Source of the DNA: Blastocladiella britannica
Taxonomy: Eukaryota > Blastocladiomycota > Blastocladiomycetes > Blastocladiales > Blastocladiaceae
Direction: 5' to 3'
Assembly (NCBI GenBank): GCA_025349905.2
Contig: MU624616.1
Location: 1 to 40,315, forward strand
DNA length: 40,315 nucleotides
Shown here: positions 16,501 to 27,700 of the stretch, in pieces
How positions within the stretch are numbered: the stretch's first letter is position 1
How the letters are laid out: each line of letters opens with the position of its first letter
The notes under the pieces: generated by a model
What the model was told of the DNA's origin: nothing
The model's database searches: none
The model's input: the letters and a program-made list of their open reading frames with translations, nothing else
Program-made: the position numbers and the translations under genes

Positions 16501-19289
16501 GAAGCAGTAACAGTGACGGCATTGGCAGGTGTGCGCCGGCGGCTGCTGCTCGGCCGACCCGACCCAGAGGGCGAGTCGTCGTTGGCCTCCGTCCCAGCCG
16601 TCCCCGATTCGCTCCGCGAATCCACCTCTGTGATTTGTGCCAGCCGCACTCGACGGCGCTCCTCGTCGCGCAGCAGGCGCGAGACCGTTTCCTTGTGGTT
16701 ATGGATCCAGTTCTTGCACTGGTCCATGGTCTTGGTGGGCACGCGGGCAGCAATGTACGCCAGGTTATCGCGGCCGACTTCGACCAGCGCAAGCTTGATG
16801 GCCTCGGACTCGGCCGACGACCACCGCGTGGTGTACGTCTTGACCAGCACAGGAATCCCGTTGGGACCGGGACCGTAGTGGTGCAAGGGGATGCTGGGAC
16901 TTGCGGCGGCAGACACCCCACCAAGCCCGAAACTCGCCGGAAGCGGCTGCAGCTGCGGCGAAGTGAGCGCGGGAGTAACGTCGCCACTTGGGGAAAAGAG
17001 TGCCGGCATTGGGCCCACGGTCAAGGCGGGGAACGGTGGAAGATGGAGCGGCTGCACTGGCGCAATGCGCGGGGAAGGTGCGACGGACGCAGTCGGGCCG
17101 CCCGTCAGGCTCAAAAGGGATGATGCTGGCGGAGACATGACTGTGGTGATGCCCGTGCCCATGTTACTCGTGTCCGAATAGAGGCCGGACTCGCGCTGCT
17201 GCTGCTGCTGCTGCTGCTCGCGCTGCTCCCGTTGTTCGCGCTGCTCCCGTTGTTCGCGTTGCTCACGCTGCTCGCGCTGCTCACGCTGTTCCCGCTGCTC
17301 GCGCTGTTCCCGTTGCGCAGCGGCCTGGGCGGCATTGGCTGCGGCGGCTGCCTGCCGCAGCATACGGCGGTGCTTCTTGATCTTTTTTTTCAGGTCGAGG
17401 CGGTGCTTGTGCAGGTAAAAGTACGCGACGCACTGGCCCTCGGACCGCGTGCCCACTGCCTTGGAAATGGTGCGAAAGTCCTTGGGGTGGTCGAGGTACG
17501 CGGCCAGAAACCGTTCCTCCTCGCACGCCATCCACATGCGGCGCGGCTTGAACAAGTACTCGTGCTCCATGCGCGGGTCGTCGACTTTACGCGCACCGGG
17601 GATATCGGGCAAGAAGAAGTCGCCAAACTCGGCCCGAAGCGTTGCTTCCACTTCGGGCGGCGGGTAGTGCGCGGCCAGGCGGGCGGCGCGGTCGCGGCGC
17701 ATGGGCAGGTCCACAATCAGGTCCGGTATGGGAGCCACCAGCCGCGAGACGCGGTCCTCGCTCGAGTCCTCGATGGTGGCAATCAGCCGCTGCACGTCTT
17801 CCTCGGAACGCGCATATAGCAGCGGGTCGCGCGCGTGGTCGGCCATCAGCGGAAGGATCCCGCCTAATGCTGAACCGGGTGATGCGCGGCCCGATCCGGA
17901 CTCGTTGGCGGCCGCTGCGGCGATCCGAGATGAGGACGACGACGACGGCCCTGCTCCACCGCCGCCGCCGCCGCCGCGCCGGCTTGATGATCCACCGGTA
18001 TTGGCCCCATTACTACCACCGCCACGATGGCTGGACGAGAACGAGCGGCCGTCAGCTGCCAGTAAATGTGCGCGGCTGCCCTTTCCCTTGTTGCTAGCGG
18101 CGGCCGCCGCTGCTGATTCCGCTGCTTCGCGATCGTGACGTGAGCTACCACCACCACGCGAGCTGCGGTCCGAGTCCATCTTTGCCAGCCGCCGCATCCA
18201 CCGCTCGTGCTGCCGCGCATACTCTGCTGTGCGCGCAGAGTGGTCTTCGAGTGCCTCGAGCTTGGCGCTGGCCACGTATAGCGACAGGCGCTGCTGGAGC
18301 GACTGCGAGGCCGGTTGAGCGTTGTGAATCGCGTCACACAATGTGGGTGGTGGTGACAAGATGCGGTCAATGTACGACTGGATCTGGGAGGTGGACGGCG
18401 GCAGCTCGTCGCCATCGTTGTGGTTGCGTGACGGAGCCAGCAGCGATCGGTCATGCTGGCCCGCAATTATTGCCGCAAGCTCGCTGTCCGAGTCCCCATC
18501 GCTGGCATTGTCGCTCTCGCCGTCGTCGTTTTTGTTGAGACTAATCGGTTTCTGCGGCCGCACCCAAAGTCGTGGGCGAGAACGCGGCTGATCCGCCATT
18601 AAAGGTGGTGGAGCCATCAAAAAGTCCGGGACAGTGCGTTGCTGGTGCTCCTGCTGCCGGATAGCCGCGGATCGGCGGTTGGCATTGTAAATGTGGTTGA
18701 CGAATGCGCTTGCGCCGTCCTCGGCGTCGCCGGGGACATGGACTGCGGCCGCGGCCAAGTCAGCCTCGGTCTCGACGGTCGACAGCAGCGGCAGGAGCAT
18801 GGTCATGGGCGAGAAGCCGTCCTCCACGTTGAGGACGGGATGATCGGCGCGACCGGGCTCACCACCATTTGAATCCGTGGAAACCATGGCTGCCATGGCT
18901 GCGGTCTGGGCCTCGGCGGCAGCTGCCTTTGCGTTGGCGTCTGCCTCAGCTGCCTGTGCGGCCTCGGTGGCAGCGGCAATCTCGGCTGCTTTGGCCGCCG
19001 CCTCGCGTTCCTCGGTCAGACCACGGGAAAGCGTATTGATGCGCTCGAGGACACATCCCGTCTGTTAATCATACTGGCCCCAGTCAATTCCTTTATTCCA
19101 ACCATAATACGGGCGATATGGAAATATTACCTGGGAAGTGGTCAAGCGACGGAGTGGCAACCGCTCGATTTCGGCCAGCGAGAGGCGTGCGATGCGCCCG
19201 GGCGTCAGGGCATCGGAATGCGGATGACCATTCCTCTCTTGCTGTTGCTGCTGCCCTTGGTGGAGGGCGAGGATGGGTGCCTCAAGCAT
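13510..19289 (-). CDS. Two-SANT-domain corepressor, NCoR/SMRT/Snt1-like
   Basis: Predicted 1883 aa from three exons; introns at 19062-19130 and 15744-15802. A probable in-frame intron at 16125-16193 would shorten it to 1860 aa. SANT1 (about 559-615) has WMACEEERFLAAYLDHPKDF, close to the NCoR WTDHEKEIF...HPKNF SANT, and is preceded by a deacetylase-activating-like segment. SANT2 (about 796-850) has TRWSSAESEAIKLALVEVGRDN and CKNWIHNHK. Between them are eleven QRE triplets and a Gln run. This order (SANT, charged linker, SANT) defines the NCoR/SMRT/Snt1 family, which scaffolds HDAC3/Hos2-type histone deacetylase complexes in the nucleus. The N-terminus has an Ala/Glu-rich helix. The C-terminal 740 residues are Gln/His/Pro/Ser-rich and disordered. 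Homology outside the SANT region is not visible. Confidence 0.82.
16125..16193 (-). other. Probable in-frame intron (69 nt) in the SANT corepressor gene
   Basis: An AT-rich island interrupts otherwise GC-rich coding sequence. It starts with GTATAT and ends ACTTCAG; a 60-nt version ending ATCAAG at 16134 is also possible. It contains CTGAC as a possible branch point, lacks stops and keeps the frame. The peptide it would encode (rich in Tyr, Lys, Ile) does not resemble its Pro/Ser/Ala-rich surroundings. Confidence 0.55.
17196..17315 (-). repeat. In-gene (QRE)11 trinucleotide-codon array plus Gln run
   Basis: Eleven consecutive Gln-Arg-Glu codon triplets are followed by seven Gln codons, between the two SANT domains. 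Codons vary (CAG/CAA, CGC/CGT, GAG/GAA), so the repeat is not a fresh perfect expansion. It would form a highly charged helix. Confidence 0.85.
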
Positions 19290-19615
19290 AATTTAGTAAA
19301 ATTGGGTAAAATTATAACTGAGGTAAAAATCATTCATATGTTCGAGCATAAATCCGACAAAGGACCAAGTGCGGCCTGGCCATAGCGAGACCGTTGGAGC
19401 GTCCCTTTGGAAACTACCCGACGCAAGATCAAGTGGGTTGGGCCGTGCGCCATTTGAGAAATCTATGCCGACCGTGAGCCATTTGAGAAATCGACAAATG
19501 CCGTCCGCATTCAACCCAACGCAATCCAAACCCCAGTCCCGGTACCTCAGTCGCAATAAAAAAAATCAGGGCCGATGTTCATTTTACATAAGTGCAACAA
19601 CATCAAAAAAGCATT
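19290..19615. promoter_or_regulatory. 326-bp interval: promoter of the SANT gene and 3' region of HSP70
   Basis: No coding sequence is supported. The right end is the HSP70 3' flank (T-rich on the minus strand). The left end is the upstream region of the SANT gene. It contains a tandem pair of 21-bp repeats at 19443-19492, 150-200 bp upstream of the SANT start codon. Confidence 0.5.
19443..19492. repeat. Two 21-bp direct repeats (one mismatch), 29-bp period
   Basis: Copies at 19443-19463 and 19472-19492 share the core CCATTTGAGAAATC and the upstream CCGTG; they differ at one base. Their position in a promoter interval suggests paired binding sites for a regulator, which is inference. Confidence 0.75.
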
Positions 19616-21742
19616 TTACTTGCGCTGGCGACGGCCGTTGGACTTCTTGGCGTCCTGGGCGTACATGGCGTTGAACACCTTGGTGACGGTGCGCTCGACC
19701 TTCTTCTTGCGGGCCACAAGGTCGTCCTTGGACGCGTCCTTGTTGATCTCGAGCCACTCCATAGCCTCCGAGAGCTCCTCAATGATCGCGTCCGAGTTCT
19801 TGAGCTTGAGGGCCACGTTCGCGTCCTGGAGCGTGTTCTCCACCTGGTAGATGTACTCCTCGAGCTGCTGCTTGGCCTCAATGCGGGCAGTGTGGTCCGA
19901 GTCGGCCTTCTTGAACTTCTCGGCCTCGCTGACCAGACGCTCAATCTCGTCGGCGTTCAGGCGACCGGCCTTGTTGGCAATGGTCACGTTGGCCGACATG
20001 CCCGACGTGCGCTCGGTGGCGGTCACCTTGAGCAGACCGTTGGCATCGACCTCAACGACAACCTCGAGCTCGGGGACACCGCGGGGCGCCGGGGGCAGGC
20101 CAGAGAGCGTGAACTCGCCGAGCAGGTTGTTGTCCTTGGTCTGGGTGCGCTCGCCCTCGTAGATGGGGAACTCGACCGTGGTCTGGTTGTCGTGGGTGGT
20201 GGTGAACACGCGCTTCTTGATGGTCGGGATCGGGGTGTTGCGGGGCACAACCACACCCATGATGCCACCCTCCATCTCGACACCGAGCGACAGGGGCACA
20301 ACGTCGAGCAGCAGCAGATCGGCGGTCGCGGCCGAAGCAGTGCCGGTGAGCACGGCGGCCTGGACGGCGGCACCGTAGGCAACGGCCTCGTCGGGGTTGA
20401 TCGACTTGTTGAGCTCCTTGCCGTCAAAGAAGTCCGTCAGGAGCGACTGGATCTTGGGGATACGGGTGGAGCCGCCAACCAGGACAACGTCCTCCACGTT
20501 GGCCTTGTCGAACTTGGCGTCCTTGAGCACCTGCTTGACGGGCTCCATGGTCGACGCGAACGGGGCCGAGTTGATCTCCTCGAACTTGGCGCGGGTGATG
20601 GTCGAGTAGAAGTCGACGCCGTTGAACAGAGAGTCAATCTCAATGGTGGCCTTGGCCAGGGTCGAGAGCGACCGCTTCGCGCGCTCGCAAGCGGTGCGCA
20701 GACGGCGGAGGGCGCGCTTGTCGCCAGTCAGGTCCTTCTTGTGCTTGCGCTTGAACTCGGCCGAAAAGTGGTTGACCAGGTTGTTGTCAAAGTCCTCACC
20801 GCCCAAGTGGGTGTCACCGGCCGTCGACTTGACGGTGAACACGCCGTCGGCAATGGTCAGGAGCGACACATCGAAGGTACCACCTCCCAGATCGAAGATG
20901 AGAACGGTCTTCTCCTTCTTCTCCTTGTTCTTCTGGTCGAGACCGTACGCAATGGCGGCGGCGGTGGGCTCGTTGATGATGCGGAGCACATCGAGACCAG
21001 CGATCGAGCCGGCGTCCTTGGTGGCCTGACGCTGCGAGTCGTTGAAGTAGGCCTTTTTACGTTGTATATATACTCGTTAGTTTATATGGCTTCAATACAA
21101 CATTGTAAAATAAAAAAAATTACATACGGGCACGGTGACCACGGCCTTCTCGACGGTCTTGCCAATCTTCATCTCGGCAATCTCGCGCATCTTGACGAGG
21201 ACCATCGACGAGATCTCCTGGGGGGAGAAGGTCTTGTTCTCGCCCTGGTACTCGACCTCAATGAAGGGCGAGCCGTTCTTGTCGACGACGGTGAAGGGCC
21301 AGTGAGCCATGTCCTCTGTTGATAATTTGATTGTTTAGCATATGTATTATTTTCCCATCGATTGTTGATTGTTGATGCGTTATGTTTCCTCCCCACATCA
21401 ACTCGCGTTTGACACGAGCGAACACGAAACAGAACTCGCGTTCCAACACAAAACAACTAAAATGTTAATATACATACTCTTGACCGACGGCTCGTCAAAA
21501 CGACGGCCGATAAGACGCTTGGCGTCGAACACGGTGTTCTTGGGGTTCATGGCAGCCTGGTTCTTGGCGGCATCACCAATGAGACGCTCAGTCTCGGTGA
21601 AGGCCACGTACGAGGGGGTGGTGCGGTTACCCTGCTCGTTGGCAATCACCTCGACGCGACCGTCGGGGGTCATGTAGGCCACGCACGAGTAGGTGGTGCC
21701 AAGATCAATACCGATACCGCCGTTGAAAGCCTCAGTCGACAT
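19616..21742 (-). CDS. Cytosolic Hsp70 chaperone lacking the EEVD tail
   Basis: Predicted 629 aa from three exons; introns at 21316-21477 (162 nt) and 21053-21127. The ATPase domain shows [44 protein letters not shown] and VGGSTRIPK. The linker [13 protein letters not shown] leads into a substrate-binding domain and helical lid. There is no signal peptide, mitochondrial presequence or KDEL-type end, so it is nucleocytosolic. The C-terminus is [10 protein letters not shown] instead of the EEVD that binds TPR co-chaperones in Ssa-type Hsp70s. In this it resembles the ribosome-associated Ssb class, which also lacks EEVD and uses basic C-terminal residues at the ribosome. Several positions (FNGG at the start, SVKKDM.WPF) also recall Ssb. 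Whether it is Ssb-type or a diverged Ssa needs a tree. Confidence 0.95.
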
Positions 21743-22051
21743 AATGAGAGAAATGGAGGAAAGGTGGTGTTGAGGGGTGGAACAACAGCCGCGGAAGAGA
21801 GGGCGCCCACTAGGTTGGATATGCGACTGCACTGCATGCGCACAAAAAAAAATCTCAAAATCCGGACGTCACCTGACCGGTCGCCACCCCGCGCCCGAAC
21901 AGACCGAAGCCTTTTGCTTCACCACCACCAACCACCATCACGCTGGAGTCGAGCGCAGCCCGCCAGGTGCTCTTCCAAGTCACAGCCCCACAAGGCCTTT
22001 CCAACCGAAATTTTTAAATACACTAGACAAAAAGACAAAAAAAAAACAAAA
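21743..22051. promoter_or_regulatory. 309-bp interval: HSP70 promoter and EF-G 3' region
   Basis: No coding sequence is supported. The HSP70 upstream region contains a CRE-like GACGTCA at 21865-21871 and a GAAGC/GCTTC inverted repeat at 21906-21920. I looked for heat-shock elements (nGAAn units in 5-bp phase) and found scattered GAA/TTC triplets but no phased trimer, which fits a constitutive rather than stress-induced Hsp70. The right end is the 3' flank of the EF-G gene. Confidence 0.4.
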
Positions 22052-23152
22052 TCAAGCCTTGGCCGCCTGCTCCGCCTTGCGCTGCTCCTGGTACGCCTTG
22101 ATCAGCTCCGCCTGCGTGCCGCCCATCACCGGCTCGTGCCGCAGGTACTCCATCGAGAACTCGCCCTTTCCCTGCGTTGCCGCCCGCAGATCAGATGAGT
22201 ACCCAAACATGTTGTTGAGCGGCACCAGCGCCGACAGCGTCACAAAGTCGTCATGCGCGACCGAGTCGGTGATGGTGCCTTTGCGCTTGTTGATCCCGGA
22301 CATGGCCGCGCCCTGGAACTCGGTCGGCGCCACCACCGACACCGACATGATCGGCTCTAAGACCACCGGGTTGGCCTGGGCCATGGCGTCACGGAATGCG
22401 TTGCGCACCGCGGTACGGAACGCCAGCTCGTTGGAGTCGACGCTGTGGGTCAGACCGTCCTGCAGGACCAGTCGCGCGCCCGTGATTGGGTGGCCCGTGA
22501 GCGGACCCTTGAGCAGCGCCTCGCGGAAACCCTTCTCACAAGCCGGGATAAAGTTGGACGGAATCGCGCCCCCGACCACCTCGTTCGAGAACAGGTTGGC
22601 CTGCAGCTTGGCCGCGCGCTCGGTGTCCGAGAGCTCCTCGACGGGCTCGCCTGTCTCCAGAGCCTCCTCGGCCGCGGCCGCCCACTCGGCCTCCACGTAC
22701 TGCGGCGTGGGCTCAATGTACCCAATGACGCGACCAAACTGGCCGGAACCGCCCGACTGCTTCTTGTGCGTGTAGTTGAAGGTGGCCTTGGACTGGAAGG
22801 TCTCGCGGAACGCAACCCGCGGTTTCCCCGTCGCGCAGTCAATGTTGTACTCGCGGCGCATGCGCTCCACGTACACCTCCAAGTGCAGCTCGCCCATGCC
22901 TTCAATGATAGTCTCCTTGGACTCGGCGTCCACGTGCACACGGAACGTCGGGTCCTCTTTCTGGAACCGGTTGAGAGCGCGCGAGAAGTTGGTGGTGTCC
23001 TTGGATTTGGGCTGGATGGCCAGCGAAATGACCGGGTCGGGCACGTACATGGACGACATGGCGTACATGGTCTGGCCGTCGCTGAACGAGTCGCCCGACG
23101 AGCACTCGACGCCAAACAGCGCACAAATCTCGCCGGCGCCGACCGCGTCCAC

Positions 23153-23184
<32 letters not shown>

Positions 23185-24552
23185 CCCGTGGGACCTTGAC
23201 CTTCTTGCCCGTGCGCACGTTCCACAGCGTCATGCCCTTGGTCAGCGTGCCCTGGTACACGCGCATGTACGTGAGCTGCCCAAACCGGCCCTCCTCGAGC
23301 TTGAATGCCAGCCCGACAAACGGCGCCACCGACGACGACGACAGCGCGACTTTCGCCTCGCGGTTCTTGGTATCCAGCGCCGAGTTCTCCACGTCCAGCG
23401 GGCTCGGCAGGTAGTCGGCCATGCCGTCCAGCATCGCCTGCACGCCCGTGTTCTTGTACGCCGAGCCCATGAACACCGGCACAAACGTGCGCGCCACTGT
23501 GGTGCGGCGGATCGCCGACTTGAGCTGCGCGGCCGTCGGCTGCTCCTCCATCAAAAACAGGTCGCCCATTTCCTCATCCACGTCCGCCAGCGACTCGAAC
23601 AGCTCCTGTCGTTTCGCAGCCACCAGGGTCACTAGGTCCTCGGGCACGGCCGCCTCGCGGATAATGTCGCCTTTGGGGCCCTCGTTGTACAGAGCACGGT
23701 TGTTGATGAGGTCCACGACGCCAATGAACGAGTCCTCGGATCCAATCGGCACCTGCACGGCGGCAGCCGAGAGGCGCAGCTTCTGGCGGATCTGGTCAAT
23801 GACGCGGAACGGGTTTGCTCCGGCCCTAATTTTTTCAATATTGCACATGAGTACATCCATCGCACTGAGAAAAAAACATGAAGTGCATACCGATCCATCT
23901 TGTTGATAAACGCGATCCGCGGGACCGAGTACCGCTTCATTTGCCGATCGACGGTCATGGTCTGCGACTGCACGCCGGCGACCGAGCACAGCACCAGAAT
24001 CGCGCCGTCAAGCACGCGCAGTGCGCGCTCCACCTCGATGGTGAAATCAATGTGTCCAGGAGTGTCGATGATGTTGACCTTGTAGTCGCCCCAGGTGGTG
24101 TAGGTCGCCGCCGACTGGATCGTGATCCCGCGCTCGCGCTCGAGCTCCATCGAGTCCATCTTGGCGCCGACATTATCTTTACCGCGCACCTCGTGAATGT
24201 CCTTGATGCGGCCCGTGTAGTACAGGATGCGTTCGGTGAGGGTCGTTTTGCCACTATGGTTGTGAGGTTTGTTGTTGATGCATTCCGACGCGTCTTCTTT
24301 TCATGAGAAAACGTACGAGTCAATGTGTGCCGAAATACCAATGTTGCGCATGAGCTTCAGACGGTCGCGGTCCGCGTCCGAGAGCGTGGACTGGGCGCGA
24401 GCAAAGACGCGACGCGTTCCAAACGCCATTGTGAGCGTCGCTTGTGCCTGAGCAGTGACCAGTTGTGGCGAGGACGCTCCCATCATCGCGGTGTCGCGTT
24501 GCAGCATCGGCGCGGCCGCCCGTGAAAAGGACGACAGCACGGACCGCAGCAT
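22052..24552 (-). CDS. MEF1: Mitochondrial translation elongation factor G1
   Basis: Predicted 790 aa from three exons; introns at 24254-24316 and 23826-23890. It drives GTP-dependent ribosomal translocation in the mitochondrial matrix. About 60 residues at the N-terminus are rich in Arg, Ser and Ala with few acids, as in a presequence. The GTPase motifs follow: AHIDSGKTT (75-83), [16 protein letters not shown] and NKMDR. Domain II has [15 protein letters not shown]; domains III-V have [38 protein letters not shown] and FGYSSDLR. Agreement along the whole length, including [17 protein letters not shown], places it with GFM1/Mef1 and not GFM2/Mef2, which acts in ribosome recycling. The first intron splits the G1 loop after the D-S dipeptide. 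Confidence 0.95.
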
Positions 24553-24715
24553 ACTGTTTATTTGTATTGTATTGCTCTTTTGAAAGACGGACACGACGCG
24601 AGTATAAAGTAAGATTGCTGCTCTTATTGTCGGCCAATATAATTGAAATCGCTGCCAGTACGCGTGGAAAGCCAGCAACAGGGGAACGGATTTGAATGGC
24701 CAAAGAGACATCAAA
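24553..24715. promoter_or_regulatory. Shared 163-bp divergent promoter of MEF1 and LIG4
   Basis: The start codons at 24552 (minus) and 24716 (plus) face apart. The interval includes an AT-rich segment near 24550-24650. No TATA box or named site could be assigned with confidence. Confidence 0.45.
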
Positions 24716-27700
24716 ATGAACAACACGAACATGGCATCGTCGTCGTCCCTGGCCTTTGCGCATGTGGCCGACTTTTTTGACCGCATCCCAGGCGCACGCA
24801 CCGCGACATTACGCGAATCGCTGCTCGCGCGTCTATTTTCGGCGGTCCGCGCCCGCCACGACCCGCGCGAGGCGGTGGCAGTGCTTCGGATCCTGCTCCC
24901 CATGCACGACCGGTTACGCGGCAATTACAAGCTCAAAGAGTCAGCGCTGGCCGACCTGTTGATCACATCGCTCAATCTGGCGCCGACCACCGACGACGCG
25001 GTGATGCTCAAGCAGTGGCGCAACCCGGGCGTGGCTCCGGGCGCGGGAGATTTTGCGGGCGTCGCGCATGCGGTGATTGCGCGCCGGTCCACGGTACCCG
25101 AGCGTCCACGGGCGACTGCGGCCAACAACAAGGCGCCAGTTGCGGCAGCGGCTTCACTGGGCCCGACCGTGCAGCAAGTGGACGCGCAGCTGGAAGCCCT
25201 GGTTTTAGCCGCCACGGCCACACCCGACCCAGCGTCGGCGCAGCGCGGCAAGATCGCCGTCATGCACTGGATCATGGCCAACATGACCGCGGGCGAGGCC
25301 AAGTGGATGCTGCGGCTGATTCTGAAAGACCTCAAGCTCGGGATCTCGGAACGGACGGTGCTCCGCGCCTGGCACCCGGCCGCGTACCGGCTATGGACCA
25401 CCAGCTCGGACTTGTCGCTGGTCGCCACCAGCTTGCTGGATCCGTCCATGACCCTGGCCGAGGACGCCATCAACATCGAGCCTATGGTGCCGTTCAAGCC
25501 CATGCTCGGGTTCAAGGCCGACGACTTTTCGGCGCTGCCCGCGCGGATCGCGGATTTCGCCAAGCCCTTTTATGTCCAGGAGAAGGTAATACTATCATTT
25601 TTTTCGTTGGATTCGGCACCACGGTCCTAACACCCGCACCATGAAAAGGTGGACGGCGAGCGCTTGACGATCCACTACGCTAACGGCATATTCAAGTTCT
25701 ACTCACGCAAGTCTACGGTCTGGGACGAGTACGGCACGTCGTTTGATGCGTCGCAATCGTCGTGGACGCGGCACGTCAACGGGTTCTTTGTTCCCGACAC
25801 GGTCACCAGTTTCATCCTGGACGGCGAAATGGTCTCGATCGACAGCCGCACGGGCGAAGTGTTGCCGTTTGGTACCTTGCGCACCGCGGCCAAGAGCAAC
25901 GTACACGACCGCGACCATTTGGCCGCGCACCCAAAGTACTTTGCGTTTGATCTGCTGCACTTGAACGGCACACCATTGGCGCGGCTCCCGCTGCGATCCC
26001 GACTGGCGCGCATGCGAACCACATTCACCAACATCGCGCACTGGTTCGAGCTGCTGTCGTTTCGGGAGTGCACGGGTTTACCGGAAGTGGTCGTGGAGCT
26101 GCGCCGCACGTACCTGAGCAAAGGCGAGGGCCTGGTGGTCAAGAACCCGGCGTCGCTTTATTTCCCCGGCGAGCGGCCGCCGTGCTGGCTCAAAGTGAAG
26201 CTGGACTACGAGATCGAGCTCATGGAGTCGCTGGACCTAGTGGTGGTCGGCGCGTCGTGGGGCGAGGGCGACCGCGGATCGCGGCTGCTGTCGCAGTACC
26301 TGGTAGCGGTGCGCGACACGACGCAGACCACGGCTGACGGGCAGCCCGTATGGGTGACAGTTGCCAAGGTCGGGTCGGGCTACTCGCGGATGCAAATGGA
26401 GCAGATCCAGGAACAGATCGAAGACCACATGTCGCCCTGGACGGTCGGCGCGACTCCGCCGGACTGGTTGCGGATGGTGAATCGTCCGAACCGCGCGAAA
26501 CCCGACGTGTTGATTCACCCGACCAAGTCGGTGGTACTGTCGATTGTAGCCGCCGAGTTGACGGCGTCCGACGAGTACGCGACGGGCGCCACGCTGCGGT
26601 TCCCTCGGGTACACTCGATCCGGCGCGACTTGGGGCCCTCCGATACCATGAAGTTGGCCGACTTGGAGGCGTTGTGGAAGCGGACCAATGGCCGATTGAT
26701 CAAGGAGCCGTCGGCCGACTTGTTTGATCCCGTCAAGCAAAAAGAACGGCGGGCGCTCCGTTTACGCCGTGCCGCCACGGTCGCGGGGATGCGGCGGCGA
26801 CGCGCAGTGTACTCCAAGTTCATAGCTGTGCCGCCTGTACCGGACACGCGGCAAATTTTCGAAGGCAGGTCGTTTATCGTGCATATCCCGACCCCACCGG
26901 GCGTGTTTCCGACCCGGCCCAGCTTACCCGTTGTTTCTCGCGCCGCTGTTGGTGGCCCTAGCACTAGCAAAGGGAGTGAAACTAGCAAACCTGTGAGCGA
27001 GTTGGTCCATCTCCCACTGGATGGCCAGTGGACGACGCAGCAGCTCGTCACGGCGATCTCCCAGCGCGGCGGCACGTGTCTCGCCGGTCTCCCGCGCGAC
27101 GGCGGCGCCAAGCTCAAAGCCGAATACCAGCAACAGCAGCAACAGCAGCATCAGCAGGAGCAACCATCTGATCCATCCGACGACATCGCGTCTCCGCGTG
27201 CGTTCCGCAAACGCAAAGGAGCCACCAAGGCCAAAACCAAACCCAACACCATCACCGCCGTTGCTCAGCCCACGCAGCTCATCTGGGTCTCGACCGACAC
27301 GCGGTCGGCGGCGGTCGCTGATGCGATCCACAAGAACGGCCGGTTCGATGTAGTGCACGCGCGGCACATTGCGCACTGCGCGACGGCCCGGCGGTGGACG
27401 AGTCCGCGGCCCGAGGATTTCTTGTACATGACCCCGGAGACCCGCGCGCTGTACCATACCGAGTACTGCGTCTGGGGCGACAGCAATACCGAGCCGTTGA
27501 CGTCCAACGACGAGGTGAGGCGGTTGCTGGCACATATGGACGTGGTGCAGATGCAAGTGCCGGCACCGCCGCGTGGTGATGAGGATGGCTCCATGTCGAC
27601 GACGGCGCCGTCGTCGAGTACATTTTCGTCGTTGCGCAGCCAGCAGCACCAGCAGCCACGGGCCTGCACCATGGGCCAGACATTGTTTGCCATGCCGTAC

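Noticed and set aside
19592..21322. Open frame of 576 codons on the plus strand opposite HSP70
   Set aside because: Long antisense frames opposite hsp70 genes are a well-known by-product of their codon bias, and some were once annotated as glutamate dehydrogenase. This one is Leu/Val/Gly/Arg-rich, shows no domain motif and mirrors the HSP70 codons exactly.
21895..21920. Possible heat-shock element upstream of HSP70
   Set aside because: GAA and TTC triplets here are spaced 9 and 12 bp apart instead of multiples of 5, so they do not form a phased nGAAn array.
22445..23635. Open frame of 396 codons on the plus strand opposite MEF1
   Set aside because: It is Arg/His/Leu-rich with no recognisable motif and lies wholly within a strongly conserved EF-G exon; it is a GC-driven shadow.
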